Position numbers and translations under genes: made by a program. A DNA stretch of 64,000 nucleotides, taken from positions 186,001 through 250,000 of the forward strand of contig NZ_CP151792.1 of the NCBI RefSeq assembly GCF_038446525.1, written 5' to 3'. Below the pieces are notes generated by a model. The model was given only the letters and a program-made list of their open reading frames with translations. It was not told the DNA's origin and searched no databases. This stretch comes from Methanolobus sp. ZRKC5. GTDB taxonomy: Archaea; Halobacteriota; Methanosarcinia; Methanosarcinales; Methanosarcinaceae. Numbering within the stretch: position 1 is the first letter of the stretch; each line of letters starts with the position of its first letter. Positions 10,493 to 18,977 of this stretch are shown in pieces.

Positions 10493-11659
10493 ATGTCCGA
10501 TAAAATGATATATCTTGACAATTCTGCCAGTACCCGATTAGATGAAAAAGTAATGGATGCAATGAAACCTTATTACTTTGACACCTATGCAGTGGCCACA
10601 TCCGAATTCGGATACTCCATGGGTATTGAAGCTAAAGAAGGACTGGAGGAAGCCAGAGAAACCATCGCGTCTTCACTTGGCGCTTCTGCAGAAGAAATTG
10701 TGTTCACATCCGGCGATACAGAATCAAGCAACATGGCTATCAAAGGTGTTCTAGCTGCTTTGAAGAAAAAGAAGGGAGAGCACATCATAGTATCTAAAAT
10801 TGAAGATTTCTCAGTCCTGAACACCGCCAAAAACCTTGAGAAAAAGGGCTACAGTGTAGATTATATCAGTGTTGATGCAGAAGGAATTGTGGACCTTGAT
10901 GAGCTTAAGAGTAAGATACGTAATGACACGGTCCTTGTATCCATTCAACATGCAAATCAGGAAATCGGTACCCTTCAGGATCTTGATGCAATTGCAAAGA
11001 TATGCAAGGAAAAGGATGTACTGTTCCATACTGATGCCACACATAGTTACGTGCGGGTTCCAATAGATGTATCAAAAACACCAGTAGACATGATCACCAT
11101 GTCCGCGCACACAATACATGGACCAAGAGGTGTCGGAGCATTGTATGTTCGCAAAGGCACACCGCTTGAGAAATGGATGGATGGTGGATTCCAGGAAACA
11201 AACCGTCGTGGAGGACTTGAAAATATTCCTGGTGCAGTAGGTTTTGCAAAAGCTGTGGAACTTACAACTCCAGAAGAAACTGAGTTCCTTAGATCACTGA
11301 GAGATTACACAATTAAGAGGATTTTTGATGAGATACCTCATGTGACACTCAACGGAAACAAAACACAAAGAACACCACAGAATGCCAATATAACTTTCCA
11401 CTATGTTGAAGGTGAATCAATGACATTGCATCTGGATATGAGGGGGTTTGCAGTGAGTACCGGATCAGCCTGCTTTAGCCGTTCACTTGAGGCAAGCCAC
11501 GTGATACTTGGTATTGGTGGTAACCACGAACGAGCACATGGCTCTATCAGATTCACATTTGGACGTTATAACAGTAAGGAAGATGTGGATGCTATTGTAG
11601 ATGCAATGAAAGAAGTAGTAGCCCAACTAAGGGCGATCAGTCCCCTGTTTAATAAATGA
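10493..11659 (+). CDS. IscS/NifS-like protein lacking the PLP-binding lysine
   Basis: The 388-residue protein aligns along its length with cysteine desulfurases (YLDNSASTRLDEKVM start, STGSACFSRSLEAS loop with the persulfide cysteine at residue 327). The PLP lysine is missing: SAHTIHGPRG replaces the usual SAHK pattern, with Thr207 (codon ACA, 11111-11113) at the E. coli Lys206 position. Two other cofactor-pocket residues also differ: Asp105 for His104 and Gln156 for Asn155. It should not form the normal internal aldimine. I recall that Archaeoglobus fulgidus IscS also lacks this lysine, so this looks like an archaeal class rather than a chance mutation. Neighbouring TusA/DsrE and IscU genes suggest it is a scaffold or persulfide carrier for Fe-S assembly. 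ATG 10493 follows aggagaaat. Confidence 0.85.
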   Translation: MSDKMIYLDNSASTRLDEKVMDAMKPYYFDTYAVATSEFGYSMGIEAKEGLEEARETIASSLGASAEEIVFTSGDTESSNMAIKGVLAALKKKKGEHIIVSKIEDFSVLNTAKNLEKKGYSVDYISVDAEGIVDLDELKSKIRNDTVLVSIQHANQEIGTLQDLDAIAKICKEKDVLFHTDATHSYVRVPIDVSKTPVDMITMSAHTIHGPRGVGALYVRKGTPLEKWMDGGFQETNRRGGLENIPGAVGFAKAVELTTPEETEFLRSLRDYTIKRIFDEIPHVTLNGNKTQRTPQNANITFHYVEGESMTLHLDMRGFAVSTGSACFSRSLEASHVILGIGGNHERAHGSIRFTFGRYNSKEDVDAIVDAMKEVVAQLRAISPLFNK

Positions 11660-11668
11660 GGTGAGAAA

Positions 11669-12304
11669 ATGAAATTCCCATATACTGAAAAGGTGCTTGA
11701 ACACTTTAAAAATCCCCGAAATGTAGGGAAGCTAGAAGAACCAGATGGAAAGGGACTGGAAGGCAGTCCTGCATGTGGGGACATGGTTGCCGTTTATTTG
11801 CAGGTCAACCCCGACACACTGGTAATTGATGATATCAAATTCGAATCATACGGATGTGCTTCAAACATTGCCACAGCTTCCATTATTACGGAAATGGCAA
11901 AGGGCAAGACTATAGAAGAAGCGAAGAATATCTCATGGCAGGAAGCTACAGATGAACTTGGAGGACTTCCACCTGTTAAAGCACACTGCTCTGTGCTTGC
12001 AGTTGAAGGGCTGAGATCCGCCATCCGTGATTATGAAGAAAAGCACGGTCTTGTAAGTGAACAGGAACCAAGCACAGTGGATGTTATCAGGAGCAGATTG
12101 AAACATGTCATGAACCCGATGGCTGGACTCGATATAGTCAGAACCGAGCTGGTGACTAAAATAGAAGTAGAAGAAGGAGTAGTCAGGATTCTTCTGGACC
12201 TGCCTTCCAATCACCAGTTTGCAGCAGCCATCAAAGAGGATCTTATTGAAAAAATAGAATCTCTCTGGGATGTAACTGAAGTCAATGTTGTCTTTACTGA
12301 GTAA
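11669..12304 (+). CDS. IscU-type Fe-S scaffold fused to a MIP18/NifU-like domain
   Basis: Residues 1-125 are IscU-like with all three cluster cysteines: SPACGDM (Cys36), YGCASN (Cys62) and KAHCSVLA (about Cys106). Residues 140-211 form a second domain (MNPMAGLDIVRTELVTKIEV, then LPSNHQFAAAIKEDLIEKI) resembling MIP18/DUF59 Fe-S assembly domains. An IscU scaffold builds [2Fe-2S] clusters on its cysteines with an IscS partner, whose gene lies 9 bp upstream. The fusion suggests that assembly and delivery are joined in one protein. Good ribosome binding site (gaggtga). A hairpin at 12313-12337 ends the operon. Confidence 0.85.
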   Translation: MKFPYTEKVLEHFKNPRNVGKLEEPDGKGLEGSPACGDMVAVYLQVNPDTLVIDDIKFESYGCASNIATASIITEMAKGKTIEEAKNISWQEATDELGGLPPVKAHCSVLAVEGLRSAIRDYEEKHGLVSEQEPSTVDVIRSRLKHVMNPMAGLDIVRTELVTKIEVEEGVVRILLDLPSNHQFAAAIKEDLIEKIESLWDVTEVNVVFTE

Positions 12305-12312
12305 AGAAAAAA

Positions 12313-12337
12313 TAAGTGGTGCCTTTTCTACCACTTA
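12313..12337 (+). terminator. Terminator hairpin after the sulfur operon
   Basis: taagtggt pairs with accactta around a T-rich loop nine bases after the iscU-like stop codon. It is the likely end of the tusA-to-iscU transcript. Confidence 0.5.
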
Positions 12338-12616
12338 CCTCTCAATTTATTTAAACTTAACTTTTTCCTTTTTAACATATTTAGATAGCGGCGAATATAC
12401 TATTATTTTTAATTGTTAAAATATTTAGAGGCCTTAGATTCCCAATATATAGTAACTATTTCTAAGTTGGAAAGAAAGTAACTGGTATGAGGGGGTTTAC
12501 AAGCATAATAGAAAGCAAATATTATCATCTTGACTTTTCAAATACTATAAAAACGGTTTCTATGAGCAAGTCATAAGATGAATGGGCAATAAGGTTAGAT
12601 TACAAGTGAAAGCTCA

Positions 12617-12829
12617 TCAGATATAATCTGTAAGGTTTTTAGAGGGCATTGAAGATGATAGATTAGATGACTCAATCAACTTCACTCTCGTAGGATGAGA
12701 TACTTTCCCCATCTGCACCCATCCATAAAATGATATCATATCCCCTTTATGCAATTCTCCAGCATATCTTATGCAAACTCTTTTTGATACTTGTTTACCG
12801 TTTTCTTTTTTGATATACCGAGATAGCAT
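12617..12829 (-). CDS. Small hypothetical protein
   Basis: 70 residues beginning MLSRYIKKENGKQVSKRVCI and continuing RYAGELHKGDMISFYGWV. The composition looks like a real protein, basic at the N-terminus with a beta-rich middle that could be an OB-like fragment, but I do not recognise it. No clear ribosome binding site precedes the ATG. A 35-codon frame lies just upstream on the same strand (12878-12985), so the two may be halves of one decayed gene. Confidence 0.4.
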   Translation of the reverse strand: MLSRYIKKENGKQVSKRVCIRYAGELHKGDMISFYGWVQMGKVSHPTRVKLIESSNLSSSMPSKNLTDYI

Positions 12830-12877
12830 ATAAAAAAAGTCCCGTTTTTCAGTATGTTGTTGGAAGTTAGAAAAGTG

Positions 12878-12985
12878 TTACTTTGATGTTTTCAGGACCA
12901 TATATCCACGTTTATTTAGTTCTTTGATAAGATCTTCATCGTTATATATTGCAACCCTTACTTTCTTCCGCTGTTGTTTATTCAT
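12878..12985 (-). CDS. Very small basic ORF downstream of a repeated leader
   Basis: 35 codons, MNKQQRKKVRVAIYNDEDLI followed by a short helix-forming tail ending KTSK. It begins a few bases after a 44-bp sequence (12991-13034) that recurs inverted at 15500-15545, so the repeat may be its promoter or leader. Function unknown. It could be the N-terminal half of the frame at 12617-12829, separated by a mutation. Confidence 0.35.
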   Translation of the reverse strand: MNKQQRKKVRVAIYNDEDLIKELNKRGYMVLKTSK

Positions 12986-12990
12986 AATAT

Positions 12991-13034
12991 TTCTTTACTT
13001 GGTAATTAGGTTGTAAGAAGTGAGTAAACCTCGA
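12991..13034. repeat. Left arm of a 44-bp inverted repeat
   Basis: The core aggttgtaagaagtgagtaa plus flanks recurs in inverted orientation at 15500-15545 with few differences. The two arms enclose a 2.5-kb segment containing PEF-CTERM genes, a MITE and relics. Neither arm resembles the MITE ends. Confidence 0.6.
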
Positions 13035-13219
13035 ATAGGTTATCATACAAAATATCAGATGAATATATACAGCTTGTTCAATAGGTAATCGCTAGCAGTA
13101 TTAATTTTGCAAGTCGCAATGTTTAGAATCATAGTTTCACAAAGAGCATATTGCATTGTAAAGCAAATATAAATGATACACAAAACTCCAATTTTATATG
13201 AATTCGTGGGGGAATCTAA

Positions 13220-13669
13220 ATGAGTAAACATAATTCGATAATAATTATTGGTATAACTTTGGTATTTATGTTAATGTTTGCAGGAGGCACTGCAATTGCA
13301 CCAGTGTCGTGTCCTCCAGTAGAACCGCTAACCGCCACCAATACTGTGAACACCATGCATACAATTACAGTGACGGAGGTTGACCCAGGCGACATCGTGA
13401 CGTTTGATGTACAAGGTGCAAACAAAGATGGTGGTTCTCTGTCTGCTAGTTCAACTGGAGTGGTCGTGTTCAGCTACACTGGAACATTTGTTGGAGACGA
13501 TACTATTCAAGTAAGTGTAGCAGATTCAGGTGGATCACTTAAATGTACTACAACAGTATACAAAACTTGGATATCAGAGGGTGGTGATATCCCAGAATTC
13601 TCAACCATTGCACTTCCCGTAGTTGCAATACTTGGACTGGCATTTTACTTCCAGCGCAGGAAAGAATAA
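13220..13669 (+). CDS. PEF-CTERM secreted protein
   Basis: 149 residues: an N-terminal signal peptide (IIIIGITLVFMLMFAGGTAIA), a beta-rich exported domain with two cysteines (SCPPVEP and LKCTTTV), and a C-terminal sorting tail. The tail starts IPEFSTIALPVVAILGLAF and ends in a basic patch (QRRKE). PEF-CTERM tails are recognised by archaeosortases, which cleave at the motif and attach the protein to the surface. The exported domain is not recognisable. ATG 13220 follows tggggga. The 16-kb neighbour carries almost the same tail, so the two belong to one local family. Confidence 0.85.
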   Translation: MSKHNSIIIIGITLVFMLMFAGGTAIAPVSCPPVEPLTATNTVNTMHTITVTEVDPGDIVTFDVQGANKDGGSLSASSTGVVVFSYTGTFVGDDTIQVSVADSGGSLKCTTTVYKTWISEGGDIPEFSTIALPVVAILGLAFYFQRRKE

Positions 13670-13680
13670 ATGAGTTAAAT

Positions 13681-13707
13681 GGAGCTCTGTGAGCTTCATC
13701 TCTTTTT
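13681..13707 (+). terminator. Terminator after the PEF-CTERM gene
   Basis: ggagctc and gagcttc form a 7-bp stem (one G-T pair) with a 3-base loop, followed by atctcttttt, eleven bases after the stop codon. Confidence 0.5.
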
Positions 13708-13777
13708 ATGAGTAAGAAACATATATTAAATTCTGATTTTGTTTCGTTTTCATCTTTCCCTTATTATGGGGTTTAAG

Positions 13778-14044
13778 CTACTCCAAAAATGAAACACCAT
13801 TTATATCATTTCGTATTTTCATCAATTCAACCCTGGGAATATCCTCTAATGATATTTCAACAAATGGGTGAACTCCTTCGAATTTCTCACCATTCACAGA
13901 ATATACCATAATCATAGACAAGGTATCTAATCCCATATTTGTATAATTTTCAGTTCTCAATGCAAACCCAAGAATAGCAGATTCAATACTGAGTGCTCGT
14001 ATTTTACAAACCGTTGACATTACGCCAATTTCATATTCATCCAT
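13778..14044 (-). CDS. Hypothetical protein, 88 residues
   Basis: Begins MDEYEIGVMSTVCKIRALSI, with a later segment GVHPFVEISLEDIPRVELMK. Soluble, mixed composition, no cysteine motif, signal peptide or membrane segment. I do not recognise the family. It is convergent with the PEF-CTERM gene. Real-gene status is likely but unproven, because the ribosome binding site is weak. Confidence 0.45.
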   Translation of the reverse strand: MDEYEIGVMSTVCKIRALSIESAILGFALRTENYTNMGLDTLSMIMVYSVNGEKFEGVHPFVEISLEDIPRVELMKIRNDINGVSFLE

Positions 14045-14469
14045 CTCATTAATTCCTTTATTATGGGAAGTATGAAGCTGTTAGCAGATGCAAGATGAGG
14101 AATGTTAAAAAATTGATAGAGGCACGTTGATTAAAGCAGACGTATGGTGGTACGATACGCACATACTTTATACAAAAACCTTAAACATGCCCCCAATAAT
14201 AATCTTAGGTCGCATGCCATAAAAATATGCGTTCCCGAATTCTCATCAAAAGTATATAAATTTCTGCTGTAAATTTGGAAAGTAATACGGAAGAGAATAG
14301 CTGTATATTATCCACAGACAATTGTGACAGTGTTAACTTTTCAAGTAACATAGTTTCGCAATTGAATTATACCACAAAAACAAAAACGATATCGTACAAT
14401 TATTTATCAAGTGGGTTTAGAAATCGGATACTAGATGCATAATAAATAATATGGAGCGTGGTGGTTAAA
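14045..14469. other. Intergenic, AT-rich
   Basis: No gene, repeat or clear hairpin seen. It precedes the truncated secreted-protein gene. Confidence 0.45.
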
Positions 14470-14811
14470 TTGAAGAAAATAAACATAGCTATATTTTTAT
14501 TGCTGGTCGTGTTACTTGCAACACAGGTTGTTGCTGGTTGTAGCTCGTAGGAAAATTGTGACTTCCCAGAGGGATGTTACTACATAGAGCTAACGGGTGA
14601 TTATTATACAGATTACCCCCAAACAGCACCACTTCATCTAGGACTGACAGTCAACTATAACAACGGAGTAGCAACCGTGTTGGACTGGAAAGACCTGGAA
14701 AGCAATCCTGATGTAACGGTCGATGTCAGCAATACCGCAGTTAGTATCGTACCTTATCGCAATCATGATACATGCAAAGCAAAGGTAATCTTTAGTAATC
14801 TTGTATTGTAA
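14470..14811 (+). pseudogene. Truncated secreted protein gene with an in-frame TAG
   Basis: From TTG 14470 (ribosome binding site gtggtgg) the frame encodes a signal peptide, IAIFLLLVVLLATQVVAGC, ending in a lipobox-like VVAGC. It then reads CSS, a TAG at 14548-14550, and ENCDFPEGCYYIELTGDYY onward to residue 113. There the MITE at 14808 cuts the gene and supplies a stop. The reading after TAG is clearly protein-like. Either the gene is decayed or TAG is read as pyrrolysine, which occurs in this archaeal family. The 3' end is absent from the window, and the MITE here lacks matching target duplications, so the missing part was lost by rearrangement. Confidence 0.55.
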
Positions 14812-15001
14812 CTATTCAGCCTGATAAAAACGCTATCAATAACAATCTTGACAAAAAGTTGAAACGTAAATTTCATTAGGATCATTTATTTTGATTGTTG
14901 CTATTGATTGCTTTTTTGATTGTTAGATTGTTAGTGAGCAGACATCTCTATTTCGATGAAATCAGTACCAATAGGCAAATCGTGCCAGGCTGAATAGTTA
15001 C
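14808..15001 (+). mobile_element. 194-bp MITE, subfamily A, copy 3, at a rearrangement junction
   Basis: The element is complete, with perfect 16-bp ends. The flanks (cttgtatt on the left, agatatct on the right) are not duplicates, unlike all other copies here. The left flank is a truncated secreted-protein gene and the right flank a truncated methyltransferase gene. This is what recombination between two MITE copies would leave. Confidence 0.93.
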
Positions 15002-15407
15002 AGATATCTTTTACATGCCTGTGAAATAAAACCAGCATACTGTGAGATTAGTAGATCAAAGCTATTTTCATTAAGATCAAGTGACTGCGAGTAATCCGAT
15101 GATATAAAATGGAATACAACATCTGAATCATACGTCTTTCTCTTTGCAATTAAGTCAGCAACTGAATTAGTTTGTTCAATAAACTTATTTGATTTTAAAT
15201 CAGTATCCACATATACAACTTCGGAAAAGAAAAAAGAAGGAGTGATATGGACAAAACTTCTTGGATAAAAACATATGAATATTGAATTTAGCTTTCAGTG
15301 CTTCAAACAAATCTGCTCTCTCAAAATTATTATCAACAAAATATTGTATATATAGTTCCTGCACATCAACATTCTTCAAGGCATCCCACCCATTTTGCTT
15401 TCTTAAT
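15002..15407 (-). pseudogene. Relic of a class I SAM-dependent methyltransferase-like gene
   Basis: Minus-strand reading gives NVDVQELYIQYFVDNNFERA, then after a one-base frame change FYPRSFVHITPSFFFSEVVY and finally NSFDLLISQYAGFISQACKR, where the MITE cuts it. These are segments of an archaeal methyltransferase-like family, in which a longer protein continues with a glycine-rich strand. Both a frameshift near 15270 and loss of the C-terminal part make it non-functional. No good start codon remains. Confidence 0.6.
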
Positions 15408-15430
15408 TATATAGCAAAAACTTTATAGTT

Positions 15431-15482
15431 TCAGTTTATCAGTATTTCCCTCTCATGTGCATTCAAATTAAATGGTTTATCT
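15431..15482 (-). pseudogene. Relic of the C-terminal tail of a Cas1-like protein
   Basis: Minus-strand reading gives DKPFNLNAHEREILIN and a stop. It matches the C-terminus of the larger Cas1 relic at 52001 (DKPFSLNAHVRERVEMW). DNA similarity is also visible (catgtgcattcaa, then taaatgg). The match stops abruptly at about 15482, where unrelated sequence begins, so only the last 16 codons survive. Confidence 0.55.
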
Positions 15483-15499
15483 TAGCCTTGATATCCGAC

Positions 15500-15545
15500 T
15501 CGAGTTTTACTCACTTCTTACAACCTAAACCGCCAAGTAAAGGAA
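15500..15545. repeat. Right arm of the 44-bp inverted repeat
   Basis: Complement of the sequence at 12991-13034 with few changes (core ttactcacttcttacaacct). No open frame follows it here, unlike the left arm. It directly abuts the Cas1-tail relic. Confidence 0.6.
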
Positions 15546-15856
15546 ATCAGTTATTAGAAACTGGTAAATCCAGCAACTAGAACAATAGAGAACATCATCA
15601 AAAGATACAAAAAAACAAGAATTACGATTTTAACATCATTAGTACCACACATCACTATTCAGTGGGGACATATAAATATTTTTAATAAGCATAATTGCAT
15701 TTTAAGTTGGTATCTGAATATTATATTCAATTGAATGTTGCTGGCTCTCTACAATAAAGGAAGATTTCCATAATTAAGGATTAAAAGGTACTATATTGTG
15801 GATTAAAGGTTTGGTAAAAAAGTAAGTAAAGGGATTGTAAAGCCCTTACTTAAGTA

Positions 15857-16673
15857 TTATTCTTTTCTACGCTGGAAGAAGAAAGCCAGACCAAGAATAG
15901 CAGCTACTGGAAGTGCAACAGTAGGAAATTCTGGAATATTTTCTTGCTGACAGTTGTAGCCATACTTGTAAATTGTGACATGTCCGTTATGTACATGGTC
16001 CACGTTTGGGTTTTCTATTATTATGTTATGAATATCGTTATCCAAACCAGTGATTTTCAATGATCTTATTTTTTGTGCACCGATTGGCTGGCCAGTTGGA
16101 TTGATTGCCCAAGTATCTCCTTCCCATACTTTTTCACCATCAACATAAACATTTGTATATCCATCGTTGGAATCACTGGCAAAAACGATGCAGAAGCAAT
16201 CTGTCGGATATGCAGTTGCTATAAACATGTATCCATTTTCATCAAGCACGGCAAGTCTTCCATCTGAGTTGGTCCATGTAGAACCTACAACACTATTGAT
16301 GAAACATGATTCATATCCACTTGTAATACTGTTGTGGTTGTAACTATTCAGCCTGATAAAAACACTATCAATAGCAATCTTGACAAAAAGTTGAGACCTA
16401 CATTTTATTAGGATCATTAATTTTGATTGTTGCCATTGATTGCTTTTTTGATTCTTAGGTTGTTAGTGAGCAAACATCTCCGTTTTGATTAAATCAGTAT
16501 CAATAGGCTAATTGTGGTAGGCTGAATAGTTACTTGTGGTTTCCATATGTCCATACGTCAAGGCCACACTCTCCATCGGTTAATTCTACAGATGCAGTTG
16601 CTGAAGCTGTTCCAATTATCATCAATGCTGCAAACAACATTAAAGATATTTTTATTAGTTTGTTATTTTCCAT
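15857..16673 (-). pseudogene. PEF-CTERM secreted protein gene split by a MITE
   Basis: Removing the MITE (16340-16533) and one copy of the 8-bp duplication ttgtggtt leaves 615 bp, a complete frame of 204 residues. It begins MENNKLIKISLMLFAALMII with a signal peptide ending around TASATA. The junction reads WTYGNHNSITSGYESC without a gap. It ends in the sorting tail IPEFPTVALPVAAILGLAF plus QRRKE. The exported domain is unrecognised. The ATG at 16673 is preceded by ggtggt. As it stands the ribosome would stop inside the element, so neither half can give a processed surface protein. Confidence 0.85.
16340..16533 (+). mobile_element. 194-bp MITE, subfamily B, copy 1
   Basis: Ends are gtaactattcagcct and aggctgaatagttac. 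The body differs from subfamily A at many positions (aacactatcaatagcaatc in place of aacgctatcaataacaatc), but the length is identical. Flanked by the 8-bp duplication ttgtggtt. It splits the PEF-CTERM gene at 15857-16673. Confidence 0.95.
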
Positions 16674-17028
16674 ACCATACCACCAAATTTGATAATAATC
16701 CATAGTCTCAATTTGGAAGCATATATACATTCTTGAAAAAATAGATAAGTTATGATTATGCTCATTATTATTTTTACATATTTGAGAAGTTATTAACAAA
16801 AATAACTGATTGAGGCATACAAATTAATTGTTGTTTTAATCAACCTTATTTTGTGTAAGATCTCGGAGAAAACAACAGTTACTATAATAATGATTAATTT
16901 GTACCGAGTTATTGGATTGCCAATTAATGGAAAACAGAACGAAGATAATCCATAATAAAGGAAATTATTCTTGAACCCATATCAAAACTATAAATACTAT
17001 CTTTCTTAATATTATTATGGGGATATGA

Positions 17029-17434
17029 ATGAAATTCAGAGAACTCTCTGATGAGCAATGGAAGTTTATTAGACCACACTTACCTCCGCAACCAATAACC
17101 GGAAGAAAGAGAGCTGATGACCGTATGGTCATCAATGGTATTCTCTTTGTTCTGATAACCGGTTGCAGATGGGGAGATACGCCAGTTAGTTATGGTTCCC
17201 AGAACTGCCTGGAGAAGACTAAAAAGGTGGTCAGAGGAAGGAATATGGACTGTGATAATGGAATTCCTTCGGGATTCCGCTTACCAAAAAGGTAAGTTCA
17301 CCATGGATGTTGTATGTGTTGATAGCAGTTTCATTGAAACTAAAAAAGGGGGAGAAGATTCCGCATACAACGATCATAAAATTACGATTTTAAATTTGGA
17401 TTTGACACTTTGTACACATCTATCTTTATTTTAA
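17029..17434 (+). pseudogene. Broken IS5-type transposase
   Basis: The first frame gives MKFRELSDEQWKFIRPHLPP and GRKRADDRMVINGILFVL, the typical N-terminus of IS5-group transposases. A frame change near 17200 continues as TAWRRLKRWSEEGIWTVIM and ends soon after VVCVDSSFIETKKGGEDSAY, where the first catalytic Asp would lie. The rest of the DDE domain is missing. It is a relic about 130 codons long. No terminal repeats could be identified. Confidence 0.75.
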
Positions 17435-17610
17435 TCGTCCTTATAAACTTCATTTTAATAAGAGTTGTTATGGTCTGTACTCCGTGAAGAACACCATACC
17501 TTGTCAGCAAGGTACACGATTCTGTCCAAGGATATAGATTTACATAAAATTGCTACAGAGCTTCAATTCGATTCTTTTTTAAACGATCGTGTTTTATTAA
17601 AGAGCATCAA

Positions 17611-18147
17611 ATGACAAAAGACATCCAGATATTATTTGACAGGGCAAAAGAATTCGGGCTTGCAGCATACTTGCTGGATGCCTCTGAGATCGATGTGGAA
17701 AACAGAGCCAGGCTCAAATGTGCCTATGGGTGCAGAGGTTATGGAAAACGTCTGAGTTGCCCTCCACATATTATTTCAATTGATGAGTTCAGGGATATAT
17801 TAAGAGAATATAGCGCAGCTATCCTGCTTATCGAAGAACATGATACTTCTGATGAAAAAGATATATTCAAAGCCTGGTCACGACTGCGCAAGGATTCTTT
17901 CCACAAGATGCTGGAACTGGAACATGAAGCTTTCAGAAATGGGTTCACATATGCACAATTACTCCGTCCGGGTGCCTGCAACGAATGTGATACTTGCGGT
18001 GATGTATGCAGAAAGCCGGAAATGAGACGTTTTCCTCCTGAAGCAGTTGGAGTAAACCTTTCCAAACTCATGGAGAAAAAAGGACTTGAAATTGAATACT
18101 GTAACTTTGACAGAGTCAAATGCGTAGGGATATTACTGCTCGAATAA
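17611..18147 (+). CDS. DUF2284 cysteine-rich metal-binding protein
   Basis: 178 residues with the DUF2284 pattern: CAYGCRGYGKRLSCPPH (residues about 33-49), then GACNECDTCGDVCRKPEMRR (about 123-142), ending with FDRVKCVGILLLE. The cysteines suggest binding of an Fe-S cluster or other metal. No reaction is established to my knowledge. Full length for the family. It lies 29 bp upstream of RNase III on the same strand, so the two may be co-transcribed. Confidence 0.85.
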   Translation: MTKDIQILFDRAKEFGLAAYLLDASEIDVENRARLKCAYGCRGYGKRLSCPPHIISIDEFRDILREYSAAILLIEEHDTSDEKDIFKAWSRLRKDSFHKMLELEHEAFRNGFTYAQLLRPGACNECDTCGDVCRKPEMRRFPPEAVGVNLSKLMEKKGLEIEYCNFDRVKCVGILLLE

Positions 18148-18176
18148 GCAAGCAGGAAAAAAAGTGAGGAAAAAAA

Positions 18177-18977
18177 GTGAGAGTTAATCCAGACCTGAGT
18201 GTAAATGTAAATGACCTGGAAGAATTTCAGGAAATCATACAATTCAGATTCAATGATACCAGATACCTTGTACAGGCATTGTTACATGGTTCACTTTTTA
18301 GTGGTAATCAGGATAAATTGAGTGCTTTTAAAAAAGTGAATGGTCTTGAGAACAAGGATTACGAAAAACTTGAGTACCTTGGAGATTCGGTACTGGGCCT
18401 TATAGTTGCTGAATATGCATACCATAGCGAAGAGATCGATGAGTATGCAAGATCAAATGGACTTACTATCGAAGGTGTTTCCACAAAGATCAGGGAAGTA
18501 CTTGCTTCGAACAAGAACCTCAAACCTGTAGCCCAAAAGATCAAGCTTTCAAGGTTTGTATTGTCTGAAGAGCTGGTAAATATTGACGGAAAACTTTCGG
18601 ATATAATCGAAGCACTTATTGGAGCAATATATCTTGATGGCGGGCATAGCAAAAAAGACAGTAACTCCAATAACAATTATTTAATAGCAAAGGACTTTGT
18701 GTACAGGTTCTTTGATATAGACGATGCCCTTGGAAAGATACCTGTTTCCAATCCAAAGGGAAGAATACAGGAACTCTTCCACAAAACCGGGGCAGGGAAC
18801 CCATGTTATAGGCTCACGGGAGAGAACGGACCAGACCACGATAAGAATTATACTGTAGGGCTTTATCTGGACGAAGAGTTACTTGCAACAGGAGAAGGCA
18901 ACAGTAAAAGAAGCGCAGAGAAAGCTGCAGCTAAGAATTACCTGAAATCTATAGATGAATCTACTGACACGTCTTAA
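18177..18977 (+). CDS. rnc: Ribonuclease III (first copy)
   Basis: 266 residues. The nuclease domain (about 15-185) carries the signature YEKLEYLGDSVLGLIVAEYA and the second metal site LSDIIEALIGAIYLD, with the Asp and Glu ligands present. A dsRNA-binding domain follows (about 195-262: PKGRIQELFHKTGAGN, then KRSAEKAAAKNYLKS). It cleaves double-stranded RNA, probably rRNA precursors or structured transcripts, in the cytoplasm. Start GTG 18177 follows gtgagg. RNase III is uncommon in archaea, and a second, divergent copy lies at 39970. Confidence 0.88.
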   Translation: MRVNPDLSVNVNDLEEFQEIIQFRFNDTRYLVQALLHGSLFSGNQDKLSAFKKVNGLENKDYEKLEYLGDSVLGLIVAEYAYHSEEIDEYARSNGLTIEGVSTKIREVLASNKNLKPVAQKIKLSRFVLSEELVNIDGKLSDIIEALIGAIYLDGGHSKKDSNSNNNYLIAKDFVYRFFDIDDALGKIPVSNPKGRIQELFHKTGAGNPCYRLTGENGPDHDKNYTVGLYLDEELLATGEGNSKRSAEKAAAKNYLKSIDESTDTS

